Positions 7,196-17,586 of a stretch of DNA of 47,624 bases are shown in pieces. The DNA is from Morganella morganii H1r. GTDB lineage: Bacteria; Pseudomonadota; Gammaproteobacteria; Enterobacterales; Enterobacteriaceae. Position numbers and translations under genes: made by a program. The DNA lies in contig NZ_AYMP01000013.1 of NCBI RefSeq assembly GCF_000633515.1, forward strand, positions 1 through 47,624. Direction: 5' to 3'. Numbering within the stretch: position 1 is the stretch's first letter; each line of letters opens with the position of its first letter. The notes under the pieces were generated by a model, which saw only the letters and a program-made list of their open reading frames with translations, did no database searches and had not been told where the DNA came from.

Positions 7196-8965
7196 TCAGT
7201 GTGTGTCGATAAAGCGTTTTTGTTCAGTCAGCACCTGAAGTAATTCAGCCATATCCGGTTTGGCATTGCGGATCTTCCCGTTATTTTCATCAAAGCGCTG
7301 ATATTTACCCTGTGTTGTCAGCAGTGAGGCAGAGTCTGGTTTGATAATCACCAGATTGCTGTTATCGCCGGTAAATATCCGTGGTTTACGCCGTGTGGCG
7401 CTGAACAAATCATCACCCTGAGTGTATTCCCCCGGCGGATTGCTGACGTGCAGCAGTCGCTGCATCAGGGTTGCCATAATATCCGGATGTGCGGTCAGTT
7501 TGCTGATAGTCTGCGCCGGGGTATCCGGCCAGTGAATAATCAGCGGAACACGCAGCTGGTCACGGTTGAATTTGCCATCGGTGACCCAGTTGTCCTGCAG
7601 TTTTGCCATGCTGTCACCGGTACCGGCGGTGATGACGATAACGGTTTTATCCCACTCGCCGCGTACACGGATATCCTGAATCAGTGTGCCCAGCGTGTTA
7701 TCAATATTTGTCATATCCGGGGCGGAATGACCATCCGGTAACGGGGTGCTGAGGTTAATCAGCGCAAACCACGGCTGATCTTTACGGGTCTGTTTCAGCC
7801 AAAGTGACCAGCGTTCTGCCACATCCGCAGAGGCGGTGGCTGTTCCGCGGTTGTCCTGCCCGTCACGCAGCGGCGGCAGGCTGTAATCCGCCAGCAGGGC
7901 ATAGCGGAAGAGCGGGGAGGCAAAGTTTTCCGTTGAGAAGAATCCGGTCTGATAATTCTGAGCACTCAGTGCGGTCATCAGTGCAGACGGAACGCGTCCG
8001 TTGAGGATGCCGTCATAATAAGTGCCGGAGATACCGTAATAAAGCCCGAACTGCGCCCGTTCCGGATTGATCTCACTGCTGTAGTGCTGTGTGAATTGTG
8101 TACTTTCCTGTGCAAACCGGTTCAGGTTCGGCATTGCCTTATCAATATCTTCCCGGCTCAGCGAGGTGAGGGTGATAAGCAGTAAATTATAGCCGCTGCC
8201 ATTGTCTGCATAAGTCAGTTTATTGATCGGGTATTCAACGCCCTGGGCGGTCGGGTCGCCGTGCAGAAGCAGTTGCTGCTCATAACTGGTGCTGTCGAGC
8301 AGGCCGTGGCGCTCCAGGAATTTGCGGGCGGTCATCGGGTAAGATACCGGCAGATTATAGCGCTGCATGGTCACCGGGCGGTAGAAATTGGCATCCGCCC
8401 AGATATACATAATATGAGAGGTAATAAAGGCGGTGATAAATACCACTGCAATGGGTTTACCGAATTTTTGCCGGTTCAGGCTGCGCAGTTTCTGCCAGCT
8501 CCAGGTGCCGAACAGCATCTCGACCAGGAAAATAACCGGGATCGCAATAAAGACAAACTGCCAGCGCCGCGCCATTTCCCCTTGCTCCGGGTTCACGACC
8601 AGATCCCACACCACCGGGTTTAAATGCAGGCGGAACTGTTCATAGATGCCGATATCAAACAGCAGCAGTGTCAGCCCGGCGGTACCGAGGGCGGCGGATA
8701 AGAAGCGCAGCAGCCGTTGTGACATCACCACAAAGGTGAGCGGGAACACGATCAGCAGATAGAGAGCAAACGCCAGGAAACTGAAATGTCCCAGCCAGCT
8801 GGTGATGGCGTAAATACGGCCAATCAGCGTATCCGGCCAGTCAGAAATAAACAGGTAACGGCTGCTGAGTGCGAGACCCAGCAGAATATTAAACAGGGTA
8901 AACCAGTGCCCCCAGCTTATCATCTGGGAGACTTTGTCACCGTATTTCGGACGATACGTTACCAT
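7196..8965 (-). CDS. yejM: Inner-membrane LPS-homeostasis regulator YejM (PbgA/LapC)
   Basis: 589 aa (E. coli 586). Five N-terminal membrane helices (about residues 20-190) form the DUF3413 domain. They are followed by a linker and a periplasmic alkaline-phosphatase/sulfatase-fold domain (about 245-589; strand NLLLITLTSLSRED). In E. coli the protein senses periplasmic lipid A and restrains LapB/FtsH, so LpxC stays stable. It is essential there. The chosen start sits behind a weak ribosome site. It is preceded by yejL (27-base gap) and followed by proL, as in E. coli. Confidence in identity is high; the regulatory role is taken from the E. coli orthologue. Confidence 0.95.
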   Translation of the reverse strand: MVTYRPKYGDKVSQMISWGHWFTLFNILLGLALSSRYLFISDWPDTLIGRIYAITSWLGHFSFLAFALYLLIVFPLTFVVMSQRLLRFLSAALGTAGLTLLLFDIGIYEQFRLHLNPVVWDLVVNPEQGEMARRWQFVFIAIPVIFLVEMLFGTWSWQKLRSLNRQKFGKPIAVVFITAFITSHIMYIWADANFYRPVTMQRYNLPVSYPMTARKFLERHGLLDSTSYEQQLLLHGDPTAQGVEYPINKLTYADNGSGYNLLLITLTSLSREDIDKAMPNLNRFAQESTQFTQHYSSEINPERAQFGLYYGISGTYYDGILNGRVPSALMTALSAQNYQTGFFSTENFASPLFRYALLADYSLPPLRDGQDNRGTATASADVAERWSLWLKQTRKDQPWFALINLSTPLPDGHSAPDMTNIDNTLGTLIQDIRVRGEWDKTVIVITAGTGDSMAKLQDNWVTDGKFNRDQLRVPLIIHWPDTPAQTISKLTAHPDIMATLMQRLLHVSNPPGEYTQGDDLFSATRRKPRIFTGDNSNLVIIKPDSASLLTTQGKYQRFDENNGKIRNAKPDMAELLQVLTEQKRFIDTH

Positions 8966-8992
8966 AGAATTTCGTCGTCAGCCGGAATGCGG

Positions 8993-9220
8993 TCAGTGCG
9001 CTTTATCTTCACTGACGGAAGATTGCAGGGCGCGGGCGAAGGATTCAGCAATATGAGCGCGTTGTGACGGCGCAACACTGGTATTGATGAGATTGGTCAC
9101 CATATTTCCTAACACCATAAGAGACAGGTCGGTCGGTGTCCGGTTTTTTTCCAGCACACTGACCAGCTCAGCCAGTAATTTTTCAACGTGTTCATCACTG
9201 TAGCGGGATGATTGCGGCAT
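8993..9220 (-). CDS. yejL: UPF0352 family protein YejL
   Basis: 75 aa, a small all-helical protein. The [20 protein letters not shown] and [18 protein letters not shown] segments are diagnostic of UPF0352. No enzymatic function is established for the family. The gene is the first of the yejL-yejM transcription unit and diverges from yejK across a 232-base intergenic region, the same arrangement as in E. coli. Confidence 0.93.
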   Translation of the reverse strand: MPQSSRYSDEHVEKLLAELVSVLEKNRTPTDLSLMVLGNMVTNLINTSVAPSQRAHIAESFARALQSSVSEDKAH

Positions 9221-9452
9221 AAACGTAGATATCCTGATTGTACAAAGCTCTATATCATAACTGATGAGCGTTCGTATTTCTGCTTTTTGCGGAAAATTAT
9301 TTCAATTATGGATCCGGTTACGCAGGGAATACGTCATTTTCAGTATGCACGCTGCGGATTATCCTGTCTCGTCACATTCTCCTGTCATTGTGACTTGCGC
9401 ACAGATTGTAACGGTGTTTGAATACGCGCAAACGAGGCCGAAGGAGTAAAAG

Positions 9453-10457
9453 ATGAGTCTGGATATCATTCAGATTGCGTTACATCAGCTGATTAAACGC
9501 GACGAACAGACACTGGAAGTGGTGCTGCGGGACACACCACTGGAAAAGACCGCCATTGTTGAGGAAATGATGGCTGAACTGCACCGGGTCTACAGTGCGA
9601 AAAGCAAAGCGTACGGTGTGTTTAATGAAGAGAGTGAGCTGTCTGCCGCACTGCGCCTGCAGCGGCAGGGCGAGGAAGAGTTCCATGCCTTTACCCGTGC
9701 GGCAACCGTCCGCCTGAAGGATGAACTGGCAAAATACCCGTTTGCCCAGGGCGGTGTGGTGTTATTTGCCCATTACCGCTATCTGGCGGTGGAATATCTG
9801 CTGGTCGCGGTGCTCGATAACTGCCAGAGCATGCTGGTCAATGAGAGCCTGGAGCTTAACAGCACCCATTATCTGGATATCCCGCATGCGGATATCATTG
9901 CCCGTATTGACCTGACCGAATGGGAAACCAATCCGGAATCCAGCCGTTACCTGACGTTCCTCAAAGGCCGGGTCGGGCGCAAAGTGTCCGATTTCTTTAT
10001 GGATTTCCTCGGTGCCGCAGAAGGCTTTAATGCCAAAATCCAGAACAAGGGCCTGTTACAGGCTCTGGACGATTACTGTGAGGAAGCACAGGCGGACAAA
10101 CAGGAGCGCCAGTCTTACCGCAAACAGGTGTTTGATTACTGCACGGAGCAGTTACAGAGCGGTGAAGAGATTCAGCTGACAGAGCTGTCTGCGGAACTGC
10201 CGCCGCTGGGTGAGCAGAGTTTTGCGCAGTTTACACAGGAAAAAGAGTACGGGCTGGAGGATTCTTTCCCGGCCGATCGCAGCACATTGCGCCAGCTGAC
10301 AAAATTTGCCGGCAGCGGCGGCGGGCTGACCATTAATTTTGATGCGATGTTACTGGGTGAGCGGATTTTCTGGGATGCGGCCACGGATACCCTGACGATT
10401 AAAGGGACACCACCGAACCTGCGGGATCAGTTACAGCGCCGTGGTAATAAAGGATAG
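9453..10457 (+). CDS. yejK: Nucleoid-associated protein YejK (NdpA)
   Basis: 334 aa (E. coli 335), NdpA/37-kDa nucleoid-associated family. The N-terminus [20 protein letters not shown], the central [21 protein letters not shown] block, and [19 protein letters not shown] (about residues 170-190) are the conserved family segments. Members are found with the nucleoid, and in E. coli YejK interacts with topoisomerases. The start is supported by a GAAGGAG ribosome site 7 bases upstream. It diverges from yejL and converges with rplY across a perfect bidirectional terminator. Confidence 0.95.
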   Translation: MSLDIIQIALHQLIKRDEQTLEVVLRDTPLEKTAIVEEMMAELHRVYSAKSKAYGVFNEESELSAALRLQRQGEEEFHAFTRAATVRLKDELAKYPFAQGGVVLFAHYRYLAVEYLLVAVLDNCQSMLVNESLELNSTHYLDIPHADIIARIDLTEWETNPESSRYLTFLKGRVGRKVSDFFMDFLGAAEGFNAKIQNKGLLQALDDYCEEAQADKQERQSYRKQVFDYCTEQLQSGEEIQLTELSAELPPLGEQSFAQFTQEKEYGLEDSFPADRSTLRQLTKFAGSGGGLTINFDAMLLGERIFWDAATDTLTIKGTPPNLRDQLQRRGNKG

Positions 10458-10470
10458 TGAGAGCAGAAAT

Positions 10471-10498
10471 AAATAACGCCGCAAAAGCGGCGTTATTT
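10471..10498. terminator. Bidirectional terminator between yejK and rplY
   Basis: Perfect 12-base inverted repeat AAATAACGCCGC / GCGGCGTTATTT with an AAAA loop and AT-rich flanks on both sides. It serves the convergent yejK and rplY genes. Confidence 0.85.
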
Positions 10499-10535
10499 AC
10501 TCGGCGTCCCGATTAAAGCTCGATAGGTGGCGTAA

Positions 10536-10817
10536 TTAAGCGCGCAGGAAATCGATGTGTGTCAGTTTTGGCTTGAACGGATGACGCTGTACAGCCTGTA
10601 CTTTCACTTTAGTTTCTTTACCATCGATAACCAGGTTCAGAACTTCGTAAAATTCTGGTTTAGCTTCCTGGTTGATCAGGACGTCGTGGTCCAGTTCGAT
10701 GGAAACAGGCTCCTGGTTGCCACCATAAACGATAGCAGGGAACTTGTTTGCGCGGCGCAGGCGGCGGCTCGCACCCTTACCCTGCTCTTTACGTAATTCA
10801 GCATTGATAGTTAACAT
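10536..10817 (-). CDS. rplY: Ribosomal protein bL25
   Basis: 93 aa (E. coli 94). It binds 5S rRNA in the large subunit. The start is placed at [13 protein letters not shown] (10817) because L25 proteins begin M(F/L)TINAE. Conserved segments are [23 protein letters not shown], and the C-terminal [15 protein letters not shown]. Only a weak purine-rich ribosome site (AAGAGAAA) precedes the start. The gene is monocistronic between radD and yejK, as in E. coli. Confidence 0.97.
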   Translation of the reverse strand: MLTINAELRKEQGKGASRRLRRANKFPAIVYGGNQEPVSIELDHDVLINQEAKPEFYEVLNLVIDGKETKVKVQAVQRHPFKPKLTHIDFLRA

Positions 10818-10989
10818 AGCTTTTCTCTTTAACAAGAGTAAAAAAAATCTTTGCTACAGGCGACCCAGCAGCAAAGTCGGTATTTGGCTTCAGCAGGGTT
10901 ACCCGTGTTGAAGCGGCGTGCATTTTACCGAAAATGCGGACAAACGGCAAACGAAACCCGGCATAAAACCCAAAAAGCAGCACGCCGGG

Positions 10990-12750
10990 TCAGGCAAGGC
11001 TGTCGGATTTGCGGAATCGCCCCTGATAATCAAAGATTTTTTCGCGGATTTGCCAGAAGTTCTCTTTTTTGCGTGAGACAACAAAATCCGGGTAACGCAG
11101 CAGTACCTGCTGACGGATAACCGATTCCGCATCCTGCCACTGAAACGGCACGCCGGGCGCGCGCAAATGTTGTGCCAGAAACTGTTTTTCAAAGACAAAA
11201 CGCTGTGCCGGGGTGGTCAGGCGGAAACGCTCACTGACGGTGGTGCCGTCTTCATCGTAATAATTGATGGTCAGCCATTCACCGCGATTATCCTGCCCGG
11301 CAGAAAGCGCCATACCGCCACAGCGCAGCACCAGCGCATCTTTCAGGCGCAGCGCGGCTTTCAGCATATCATCCGGGTCACTGAGCACTTCATCACAGTG
11401 GCTGCAGCGCCGGGCGGCAATATCATTTTCGCCGTTACAGGAAGGGCAGAGCTTAAAGCGGAAACGGAAATCACACTGATGACGGGCGGATTCATCATCC
11501 GAATCAATAATTCCCTGACAGCGGCGGCCGTAGTGTTCGATGATATGTCCGTCGTCAGTACATAATCCCCAGAACAGATTGGCAAAACCGCATAACGGGC
11601 AGAACACCTGCACCGGCCGGCTTTTGCTGTTCGGTTTATGATTGCCGACTTCCGGCATATAGAGGTCATGCGGGTTTCCGGCGTAATCGAGGATCAGACA
11701 CTCCGTTTTTCCGGGAGACAGGCGCAGGCCGCGGCCGGCAATTTGCTGGTAGAGGCTGACAGACTCTGTCGGGCGCAGAATGGCAATCACATCCACATGA
11801 GGGGCATCAAACCCGGTGGTGAGCACGGAAACGTTAACCAGATAATGCAGCTGCCGCGCTTTGAAATTCCGGATTATCGTTTCCCGCTCTGCTGACGGGG
11901 TATCCGCGCTGACCAGCGCCGCTTCGCCCGGCGGCAGCAGTGACACAATTTCCGCCGCATGCTCCACGGTGGCGGCAAATATCATGCAGCCCTGACGGGG
12001 CGCGGCATACTCAATAATCTGACGGACAATACGCGGAGTGATCCGTTTTTGTTTTTTCACTTCGCGCGCCAGTACCTGCGAGTCAAACATCCCGGCGGCG
12101 CTGACCGGTACCTGAGAGAAATCATATTGCAGCACCGGCATATCCAGCCGCTGCGGCGGTACCAGATACTGATGGCTGACCATATAACGCAGCGGCAGTT
12201 CATAGATACAATCGCGGAAGAAGCATTCATGATCGCCGCGGATCATGCCATGATAGTGATACTGATAGATCCAGCCGCAGCCCAGCCGGTATGGTGTGGC
12301 GGTCAGGCCGAGAATGCGCAGGGCAGGGTTATTTTTCTGCAGATGCTGTATCACCTGCTGATACTGACTGTCTTCACTGAGGCTGATACGGTGGCACTCA
12401 TCAATAATCAGCAGGGAAAATTTGCCGTCAAAATCGGCGGTATTACGGGCGACAGACTGCACGCTGCCGAAGATGACTTTCTGTGAGGATTCTTTCTGTG
12501 ATAATCCGGCTGAATAGATACCTGCATCTAACCCGTAAGCCTGATATTTACTGTGATTCTGCTCCACCAGCTCTTTGACATGCGCCAGCACCAGCACACG
12601 ACCGTGTGCCAGCCGGGCCAGTTCGGCGATCACCAGACTTTTTCCCGCCCCGGTGGGCAGAACAATCACCGCAGGCGTGGTATGTTTGCGGAAATAGAGC
12701 AGGGTGGCATCGACAGCCTCCTGCTGATAAGGTCGCAGGGTAAACGTCAC
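10990..12750 (-). CDS. radD: RadD (YejH) superfamily 2 DNA repair ATPase
   Basis: 586 aa (E. coli 586). It has two RecA-like helicase domains, with Walker A PTGAGKS at residues 32-38, Walker B DECH at 117-120 and motif [17 protein letters not shown]-terminal zinc-binding cysteine pairs follow (CPLCGF...; CPSCNG...CSHCD). In E. coli RadD acts in recombination and repair together with RecA and SSB and limits crossover products. The gene is divergent from rsuA. A prophage-encoded relative with the same domain plan is present at 44253-45830. Confidence 0.95.
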   Translation of the reverse strand: MTFTLRPYQQEAVDATLLYFRKHTTPAVIVLPTGAGKSLVIAELARLAHGRVLVLAHVKELVEQNHSKYQAYGLDAGIYSAGLSQKESSQKVIFGSVQSVARNTADFDGKFSLLIIDECHRISLSEDSQYQQVIQHLQKNNPALRILGLTATPYRLGCGWIYQYHYHGMIRGDHECFFRDCIYELPLRYMVSHQYLVPPQRLDMPVLQYDFSQVPVSAAGMFDSQVLAREVKKQKRITPRIVRQIIEYAAPRQGCMIFAATVEHAAEIVSLLPPGEAALVSADTPSAERETIIRNFKARQLHYLVNVSVLTTGFDAPHVDVIAILRPTESVSLYQQIAGRGLRLSPGKTECLILDYAGNPHDLYMPEVGNHKPNSKSRPVQVFCPLCGFANLFWGLCTDDGHIIEHYGRRCQGIIDSDDESARHQCDFRFRFKLCPSCNGENDIAARRCSHCDEVLSDPDDMLKAALRLKDALVLRCGGMALSAGQDNRGEWLTINYYDEDGTTVSERFRLTTPAQRFVFEKQFLAQHLRAPGVPFQWQDAESVIRQQVLLRYPDFVVSRKKENFWQIREKIFDYQGRFRKSDSLA

Positions 12751-12981
12751 AGAAACTCCGGCGGAACAGACAAAATCAGGGCATCAGCATATCATACTTT
12801 AGGCGCGACAATTGACTGCATGACGGCGGATAAACAGCGGAAGCGCCGTCAGAAAGGCGCTGTGATGTTGATAGTTTGTTGTTATAATGATTACCGTGGT
12901 TATTATCGAACCAAATTCTTTCATTTTATCTGCTTATCAGCCGGCAGGATGCTGCGGGCGCGTCAGGTTTAAGAGACATTC

Positions 12982-13677
12982 ATGCGATTAGATAAATTTC
13001 TTGCCCATCAGATGGGTATCAGCCGGAACCTCGTGGCCAGAGAGCTGCGTGCGGGAATGGTGACTGTGGATGGTGACGTCGTGAAAAACGGCGCACTGAA
13101 AGTCAGCGCGGAAAACGAAGTGGCGTATGACGGCAATGTGATGACACACGTCACCGGGCCGCGCTATTTTATGCTGAATAAACCGCAGGGCTATGTCTGC
13201 TCAACGGATGACCCGGTAAACCCGACTATTCTTTATTTTATCGATGAACCGGTTGCCCATAAACTCCATGCCGCCGGCCGGCTGGATATTGATACCACCG
13301 GGCTTGTCCTGATGACTGATGACGGGCAGTGGTCGCACCGTATTACCTCACCGAAACATCATTGCGAGAAAACCTACCGTGTCACCCTGGCTGAGCCGGT
13401 GGCGGATACGACCGCAGCGTTGTTTGAGCAGGGGGTGATGCTTAACGGTGAACAGCACCCGACCAAACCGGCAAAACTTGAGATTATCACTCCGCAGGAT
13501 GTGCGGCTGACGATTTCCGAAGGGCGCTATCATCAGGTCAAACGTATGTTTGCCGCTGCCGGTAACCATGTGGATGCGCTGCACCGCGAGCGTATCGGCG
13601 GTATTGTGCTGGATGACAGCCTGGAACCGGGGGAATACCGCCCGCTGACTGACGAAGAGATTCAGTCAGTTCTCTGA
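12982..13677 (+). CDS. rsuA: 16S rRNA pseudouridine(516) synthase RsuA
   Basis: 231 aa, the same length as E. coli RsuA. An N-terminal S4 RNA-binding domain (about 1-60) precedes the pseudouridine synthase domain. The catalytic aspartate is D102 in the signature [12 protein letters not shown]. The C-terminal [20 protein letters not shown] block is also conserved. It converts U516 of 16S rRNA to pseudouridine. The start ATG is preceded by AAGAGA. It is followed by bcr with a 36-base gap, as in E. coli, so co-transcription is likely. Confidence 0.97.
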   Translation: MRLDKFLAHQMGISRNLVARELRAGMVTVDGDVVKNGALKVSAENEVAYDGNVMTHVTGPRYFMLNKPQGYVCSTDDPVNPTILYFIDEPVAHKLHAAGRLDIDTTGLVLMTDDGQWSHRITSPKHHCEKTYRVTLAEPVADTTAALFEQGVMLNGEQHPTKPAKLEIITPQDVRLTISEGRYHQVKRMFAAAGNHVDALHRERIGGIVLDDSLEPGEYRPLTDEEIQSVL

Positions 13678-13713
13678 ACACCTTTTTACTGAATTGAATA
13701 CGGAGTAACAGGC

Positions 13714-14898
13714 GTGCAAGTGCAACGTTCGGCCTATTTCGGCCTGATTTTTATTCTGGGTCTGTTATCGATGCTGATGCCGCTGGCTATCGATATGTAT
13801 CTGCCAAGCATGCCGACCATCGCCCGTGACTTTGGTGTCACTGAAGGCGATGTCCAGATGACACTCAACAGCTACCTGATAGGGTTTGCCGCCGGGCAGC
13901 TGGTGTACGGCCCGATGGCGGATGCGCTCGGCCGCAAGCCGGTGATCCTCGGGGGAACACTGATTTTCGCCCTGGCCTCCGCCGGGTGTGCGATGTCTCA
14001 GGATATCGGCACCTTTATCGGGATGCGCGGGCTGCACGGCTTTGCAGCGGCTGCGGCAAGTGTGGTGATCAACGCCCTGATGCGCGATATGTTCACCAAA
14101 GATGAATTTTCCCGCAGTATGTCGTTTGTGGTGCTGGTAATGACAGTGGCACCGCTGCTGGCACCGATCATGGGCGGTATGATGATGCTCTGGTTCAGCT
14201 GGCACGCGATTTTCTGGACCATCATGATTGCCGCGCTGATCGCTGCACTGCTGGTGCTGTTCTTTATCCGCGAAACCCTGCCGAAAGATCGGCGTCAGCC
14301 ATTCCGGCTGCGGATCATGCTCGGTCAGTTTGTCACGCTGTTCCGCCAGAAGCGGGTGCTGTGTTATATGGTGGCATCCGGTTTTTCATTTGCCGGGATG
14401 TTCTCGTTTTTATCCGCCGGGTCATTCGTTTACATTCAGCTTTACGGGCTGACAGAGCTGGAATTCGGTTACTGCTTCGCGCTGAATATTGTTTTTCTCT
14501 TTATTATGACCACCATTAACAGCCGTTATGTCCGCCGCTTCGGGGCTCTGAATATGCTGCGCACCGGGCTGGTGGTACAATTGCTGGCGGGATGCTGGCT
14601 GGTACTGGCCGCATCCGCCGATCTCGGCTTTGTGGCGGTGATGATAGGCGTGGCCTGCTATGTGGGAAATATCGCTATGATCACATCGAATGCCATGGCG
14701 GTGATTCTGGATGATTATCCGCATATGGCCGGCACCGCGTCATCACTGGCCGGAGTGCTGCGGTTTGGTATTGGTGCCGGTGTCGGTGCGGTGGTGGCTT
14801 CGTTTAATATGACAACCGTCTGGCCGATGATTGGTGCAATGGCTCTTTGTATCCTGGTTGCTGCCTCACTGGTGCTGTACGCACGGCGTTTCGCCTGA
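13714..14898 (+). CDS. bcr: Bcr/CflA family multidrug efflux MFS transporter
   Basis: 394 aa with 12 predicted membrane helices. The N-terminal LMPLAIDMYLPSMPTIA and MFS motif A (GPMADALGRKP, about residues 67-77) identify the Bcr branch of the drug:H+ antiporter family. This branch exports bicyclomycin and, in E. coli, sulfonamides and cysteine. The start codon is GTG with CGGAG upstream. It lies directly after rsuA and before yejG, the E. coli order. Confidence 0.93.
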   Translation: MQVQRSAYFGLIFILGLLSMLMPLAIDMYLPSMPTIARDFGVTEGDVQMTLNSYLIGFAAGQLVYGPMADALGRKPVILGGTLIFALASAGCAMSQDIGTFIGMRGLHGFAAAAASVVINALMRDMFTKDEFSRSMSFVVLVMTVAPLLAPIMGGMMMLWFSWHAIFWTIMIAALIAALLVLFFIRETLPKDRRQPFRLRIMLGQFVTLFRQKRVLCYMVASGFSFAGMFSFLSAGSFVYIQLYGLTELEFGYCFALNIVFLFIMTTINSRYVRRFGALNMLRTGLVVQLLAGCWLVLAASADLGFVAVMIGVACYVGNIAMITSNAMAVILDDYPHMAGTASSLAGVLRFGIGAGVGAVVASFNMTTVWPMIGAMALCILVAASLVLYARRFA

Positions 14899-14913
14899 TT
14901 CCCTTTCTCTGCT

Positions 14914-14939
14914 GCCGGTCCGGATGTTTCCGGGCCGGT
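14914..14939 (+). terminator. Hairpin downstream of bcr
   Basis: Ten-base-pair stem GCCGGTCCGG / CCGGGCCGGT (two G-T pairs) around ATGTTT, 15 bases after the bcr stop. The following T-run is weak, so it may act as a terminator or as a 3'-end stabiliser. Confidence 0.5.
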
Positions 14940-15410
14940 CATTTCGGCAATATCAGTAATAGTCGAATGATTACCCTGGATAACGATCCAGTCATCGTCT
15001 GGTTGATCTGAATCATGAAAAGTTACATTAATGTAAATTTAATTTCATGACAGAAAGTAATGCATAATACTGTACGTGTTCCTCTTAATTATATAATTAG
15101 CTGATATTTCATCGTATTTAAGGGTAAGTCAGTTGTTACAATACGGAATTATATCCTTATTCAGTCAATTTCAGCTATATGATATAAAATAAACCAGTTG
15201 AGAATATTAACAAAACAGTATACAAATAGAGGCAATTGGATTGATGATGTTAACATCCGGCGAAAAAGCACATTGTGTTTTATTACCGGAACGGGAGTAA
15301 ATCACCGGTGTTTTATCATCCGTGAACACAGAATGTTCGTTAATTCCGAGGGATTGAGTCGGAAATTTTATTTCAGATGATTCACCGGCACAGTATGACA
15401 GGATAATAGT
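14940..15410. other. AT-rich gene-free region upstream of yejG with a nested palindrome
   Basis: About 470 bases without a supportable gene, clearly more AT-rich than the flanks. It contains the perfect palindrome TTACATTAATGTAA (15023-15036), nested inside outer arms TCATGAAA (15013-15020) and TTTCATGA (15043-15050). This is a plausible operator. No ORF here has a ribosome site and a recognisable product. Confidence 0.6.
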
Positions 15411-15746
15411 GTGAATAGTAATGCGCTTTCAGTAGTTTCCCGCCTGCCACAGCATTACCGGCTTGCCGGTCATGACCGGTTAGAGGCGTTACCGGAATCG
15501 TTGCAGAGCAGGAAAGACAGCCTGACCGGTTTGAAATTACTGAGTCACGGCCATCACTCAACATATGATGCATTGTGCGCCATCCGGTCGCATCTGGAAG
15601 GATTACAGATTGACAGCCTGATCCTTATCTGGGAAGGGGAGCCGTGCCTGTTTTTACACAGTGATGATGAAAGTACCGCACTGTGTGCCCTGAAAATGGC
15701 CGGGGCGGCCATTGCAGAGAATATTTCTGCCCGTTACCCGTTCTGA
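15411..15746 (+). CDS. yejG: YejG family protein
   Basis: 111 aa (E. coli YejG 114). Recognised by the N-terminal LSVVSRLPQHYR, the TGLKLLS block, the central GEPCLF motif, and the C-terminal AGAAIAENISARYPF, each with a counterpart in E. coli YejG. The function is not known, and there is no signal peptide or membrane helix. The start is GTG behind AGGA. It follows bcr as in E. coli (yejG-bcr neighbours), though here with a long AT-rich spacer. It is convergent with mepS across a strong terminator. Confidence 0.85.
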   Translation: MNSNALSVVSRLPQHYRLAGHDRLEALPESLQSRKDSLTGLKLLSHGHHSTYDALCAIRSHLEGLQIDSLILIWEGEPCLFLHSDDESTALCALKMAGAAIAENISARYPF

Positions 15747-15798
15747 TGTGCCGCTTAACCGGTTTGCATAACGGGCGCTGATAAAATTCAGAGATAAA

Positions 15799-15826
15799 AA
15801 AAAGCTTCCTGAAAGGGAAGCTTTTT
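15799..15826. terminator. Bidirectional terminator between yejG and mepS
   Basis: Eleven-base-pair stem AAAAAGCTTCC / GGAAGCTTTTT around TGAAAG, with A-rich and T-rich flanks that serve both strands. Confidence 0.9.
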
Positions 15827-15861
15827 CTTTTTAAATAATACACTGCAAGGGAGTGAATGTA

Positions 15862-16416
15862 TTATTTAATTAAACGGCGTCCGTCGTAATAACGGTTGTT
15901 CCAGTATTTATCAGTCATGTTTGAGACGATAACACCGTTTGATGTGGATGCGTGGACAAATTTGTCATTACCGACATAGATACCGACATGGCGCTGACGT
16001 TTTCCGGTTTTAAATAACACCAGGTCACCGGCCTGTAATTTAGCGCGTTTTACGCTGGTGCCGACACTCTGCTGTTCTGCGGTTGAACGCGGCAGTTCCA
16101 TACCGAACTGGTCGAGGAAAGTCTGACGGACAAACGCGGAGCAATCAATACCCGTGCGGGTAGTGCCGCCGAGACGGTAAGCTACGCCTTTCCAGCTGGC
16201 ATACTGAGACATCAGTTTGGATTTTACATCGGCATTATTGACTAACTGTTCGAATTCATCCTGAGACGCTTGCAAGATAAAACCGTTTGTACGGGTTTCA
16301 GATTGAACTTGACGGGCTGAATTTGGAGATGTGCTGCATGCTGACAATGTCGCCGCGATAATCAATGCCGGAACAATCCGGGTGATATATCTCAGAATCG
16401 GTTGAGATGTGACCAT
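15862..16416 (-). CDS. mepS: MepS, murein DD-endopeptidase / LD-carboxypeptidase (Spr)
   Basis: 184 aa (E. coli 188). A lipoprotein signal with lipobox LSAC (Cys27) anchors it to the outer membrane. The NlpC/P60 domain (about 60-184) has catalytic Cys92 in GIDCSAF, His143 in RHVGIYVG and His155 in FVHAS. It cleaves peptide crosslinks in peptidoglycan to allow wall expansion. In E. coli its level is set by NlpI-Prc proteolysis. The N-terminus (SQPILRYI) matches E. coli Spr. It is monocistronic, with lpxT and its terminator upstream on the same strand. Confidence 0.96.
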   Translation of the reverse strand: MVTSQPILRYITRIVPALIIAATLSACSTSPNSARQVQSETRTNGFILQASQDEFEQLVNNADVKSKLMSQYASWKGVAYRLGGTTRTGIDCSAFVRQTFLDQFGMELPRSTAEQQSVGTSVKRAKLQAGDLVLFKTGKRQRHVGIYVGNDKFVHASTSNGVIVSNMTDKYWNNRYYDGRRLIK

Positions 16417-16674
16417 GTGTGAGTTTTCCCTTGCAGTCCTTATGTGACAAGCGCCACTTTAAAAAAAACAAAACATATCAACACTAATTAAATCTGCGTA
16501 TATGCACAATATGTTTATTCTGAAAACGTGCGGAACAACACGTTTAATATCCATGAACAATTACTGAGGAAAGGTTAATCCGTCACCCGTAAAGGCCTTA
16601 TTATCGGTGAAATTAATCAATTCCTAATAATCGGACGGATTGATACTACATAAAGGTGTAGGAAATGGCGAGGG
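16417..16674. other. Gene-free upstream region of mepS
   Basis: AT-rich, with no ORF that has ribosome-site support. It presumably carries the mepS promoter on the minus strand, but no convincing -35/-10 pair was assigned. No tRNA or repeat array was seen. Confidence 0.5.
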
Positions 16675-16675
16675 A

Positions 16676-16712
16676 AAAAGCCGGTTATTTACAAAACCTT
16701 AAATACACCGGC
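16676..16712 (-). terminator. Terminator of lpxT
   Basis: On the minus strand, GCCGGT and TATTTA pair with TAAATA and ACCGGC in a two-part stem with one bulged base, followed by TTTTTCCC. It lies about 35 bases past the lpxT stop. Confidence 0.75.
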
Positions 16713-16746
16713 AAAACCATCAGAATGTGATGTCAAATATGTTTCA

Positions 16747-17460
16747 CTAATGTGAAATTTTCTTTGTAATATCGGCCGGACGGGGCATACGGCGTACCAG
16801 AAAATTGACACACCAATCACTCAGCGGTGTCAGTAAAATCCAGGGGACTGTGATGAGTGCCAGTGACAGTGAACCGGCCATTATATCGCTGAACCAATGA
16901 GCACCGGCCATTATCCTGGGTAAGGAAAATATAATAATCAATAAAACCGCCGCCGCAAAATAACGCAATCCGGCATAACGCCAGACAAAAGCGGCAAAAA
17001 TGATCAGCATCAGTCCGTGGTCGCCCGGAAAACTGCTTTTTGAGGCATCTTTTGTAAAGATTCCGGTGATCTCGCTGACACGGTGAACAGAATCCAGCGC
17101 CAGTGTCGGGCTGAGCCGGTTAAAAGGAATTGCCTGTCCGGCCTGATTAATCAGTACTGCACTTATCACCATGACAATACCCGCCATCACCAGACGGTGT
17201 TTCCCGGTACGATCCTGTCTGCGGAAAGCCGCGTAATAAACCAGTCCCATCAGAAGAAGTGCAGCGGCATCAAACGCCCGGTTATTGATGACGGCAATAA
17301 AGACAGCCAGTGAATGCTGATCGGCGAGCGGATCGTTGAAAAAACGGAAGATAGCGTGATCAGGCTCTGCCCACAGACCGTGGTCAACCGGAAGGTACCA
17401 GGAAAGGAACAGCAGGGTACCGGCGAGACTGATAAAAAGCGGATATAGAATACGTTTCAC
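16747..17460 (-). CDS. lpxT: LpxT, lipid A 1-diphosphate synthase
   Basis: 237 aa (E. coli 237). A PAP2-family inner-membrane protein with about six membrane helices and active-site motifs on the periplasmic side: SFPGDHG (motif C2) and PRIMAGAHWFSDI (motif C3). The family-specific LFLSWYLPVDHG and NNRAFDA segments near the N-terminus match E. coli LpxT. It transfers phosphate from undecaprenyl pyrophosphate to lipid A, making the 1-diphosphate form and recycling the carrier. It is adjacent to mepS and efpL, as in E. coli. In E. coli it is inhibited by PmrR, and no pmrR-like gene was seen here. Confidence 0.93.
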   Translation of the reverse strand: MKRILYPLFISLAGTLLFLSWYLPVDHGLWAEPDHAIFRFFNDPLADQHSLAVFIAVINNRAFDAAALLLMGLVYYAAFRRQDRTGKHRLVMAGIVMVISAVLINQAGQAIPFNRLSPTLALDSVHRVSEITGIFTKDASKSSFPGDHGLMLIIFAAFVWRYAGLRYFAAAVLLIIIFSLPRIMAGAHWFSDIMAGSLSLALITVPWILLTPLSDWCVNFLVRRMPRPADITKKISH

Positions 17461-17586
17461 GATAGTGATTTAACCTGTTGATAACATATGTAAAGCAGCC
17501 ATAAGCGGCCTTTTATAGTCTGTCAGGAAAACGGACACCGTGTTTTACAAAAAAAGGGAAAAATGAGTATTAATTTTATTTGTAAT

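Noticed and set aside
9721..9915. ORF inside yejK in another frame, and many similar overlaps in the conserved genes
   Set aside because: These are reading-frame shadows of well-supported genes on the same or opposite strand.
15198..15380. 60-codon ORF in the AT-rich region before yejG
   Set aside because: TTG start without a ribosome site, no homology and atypical composition. It is more likely non-coding.
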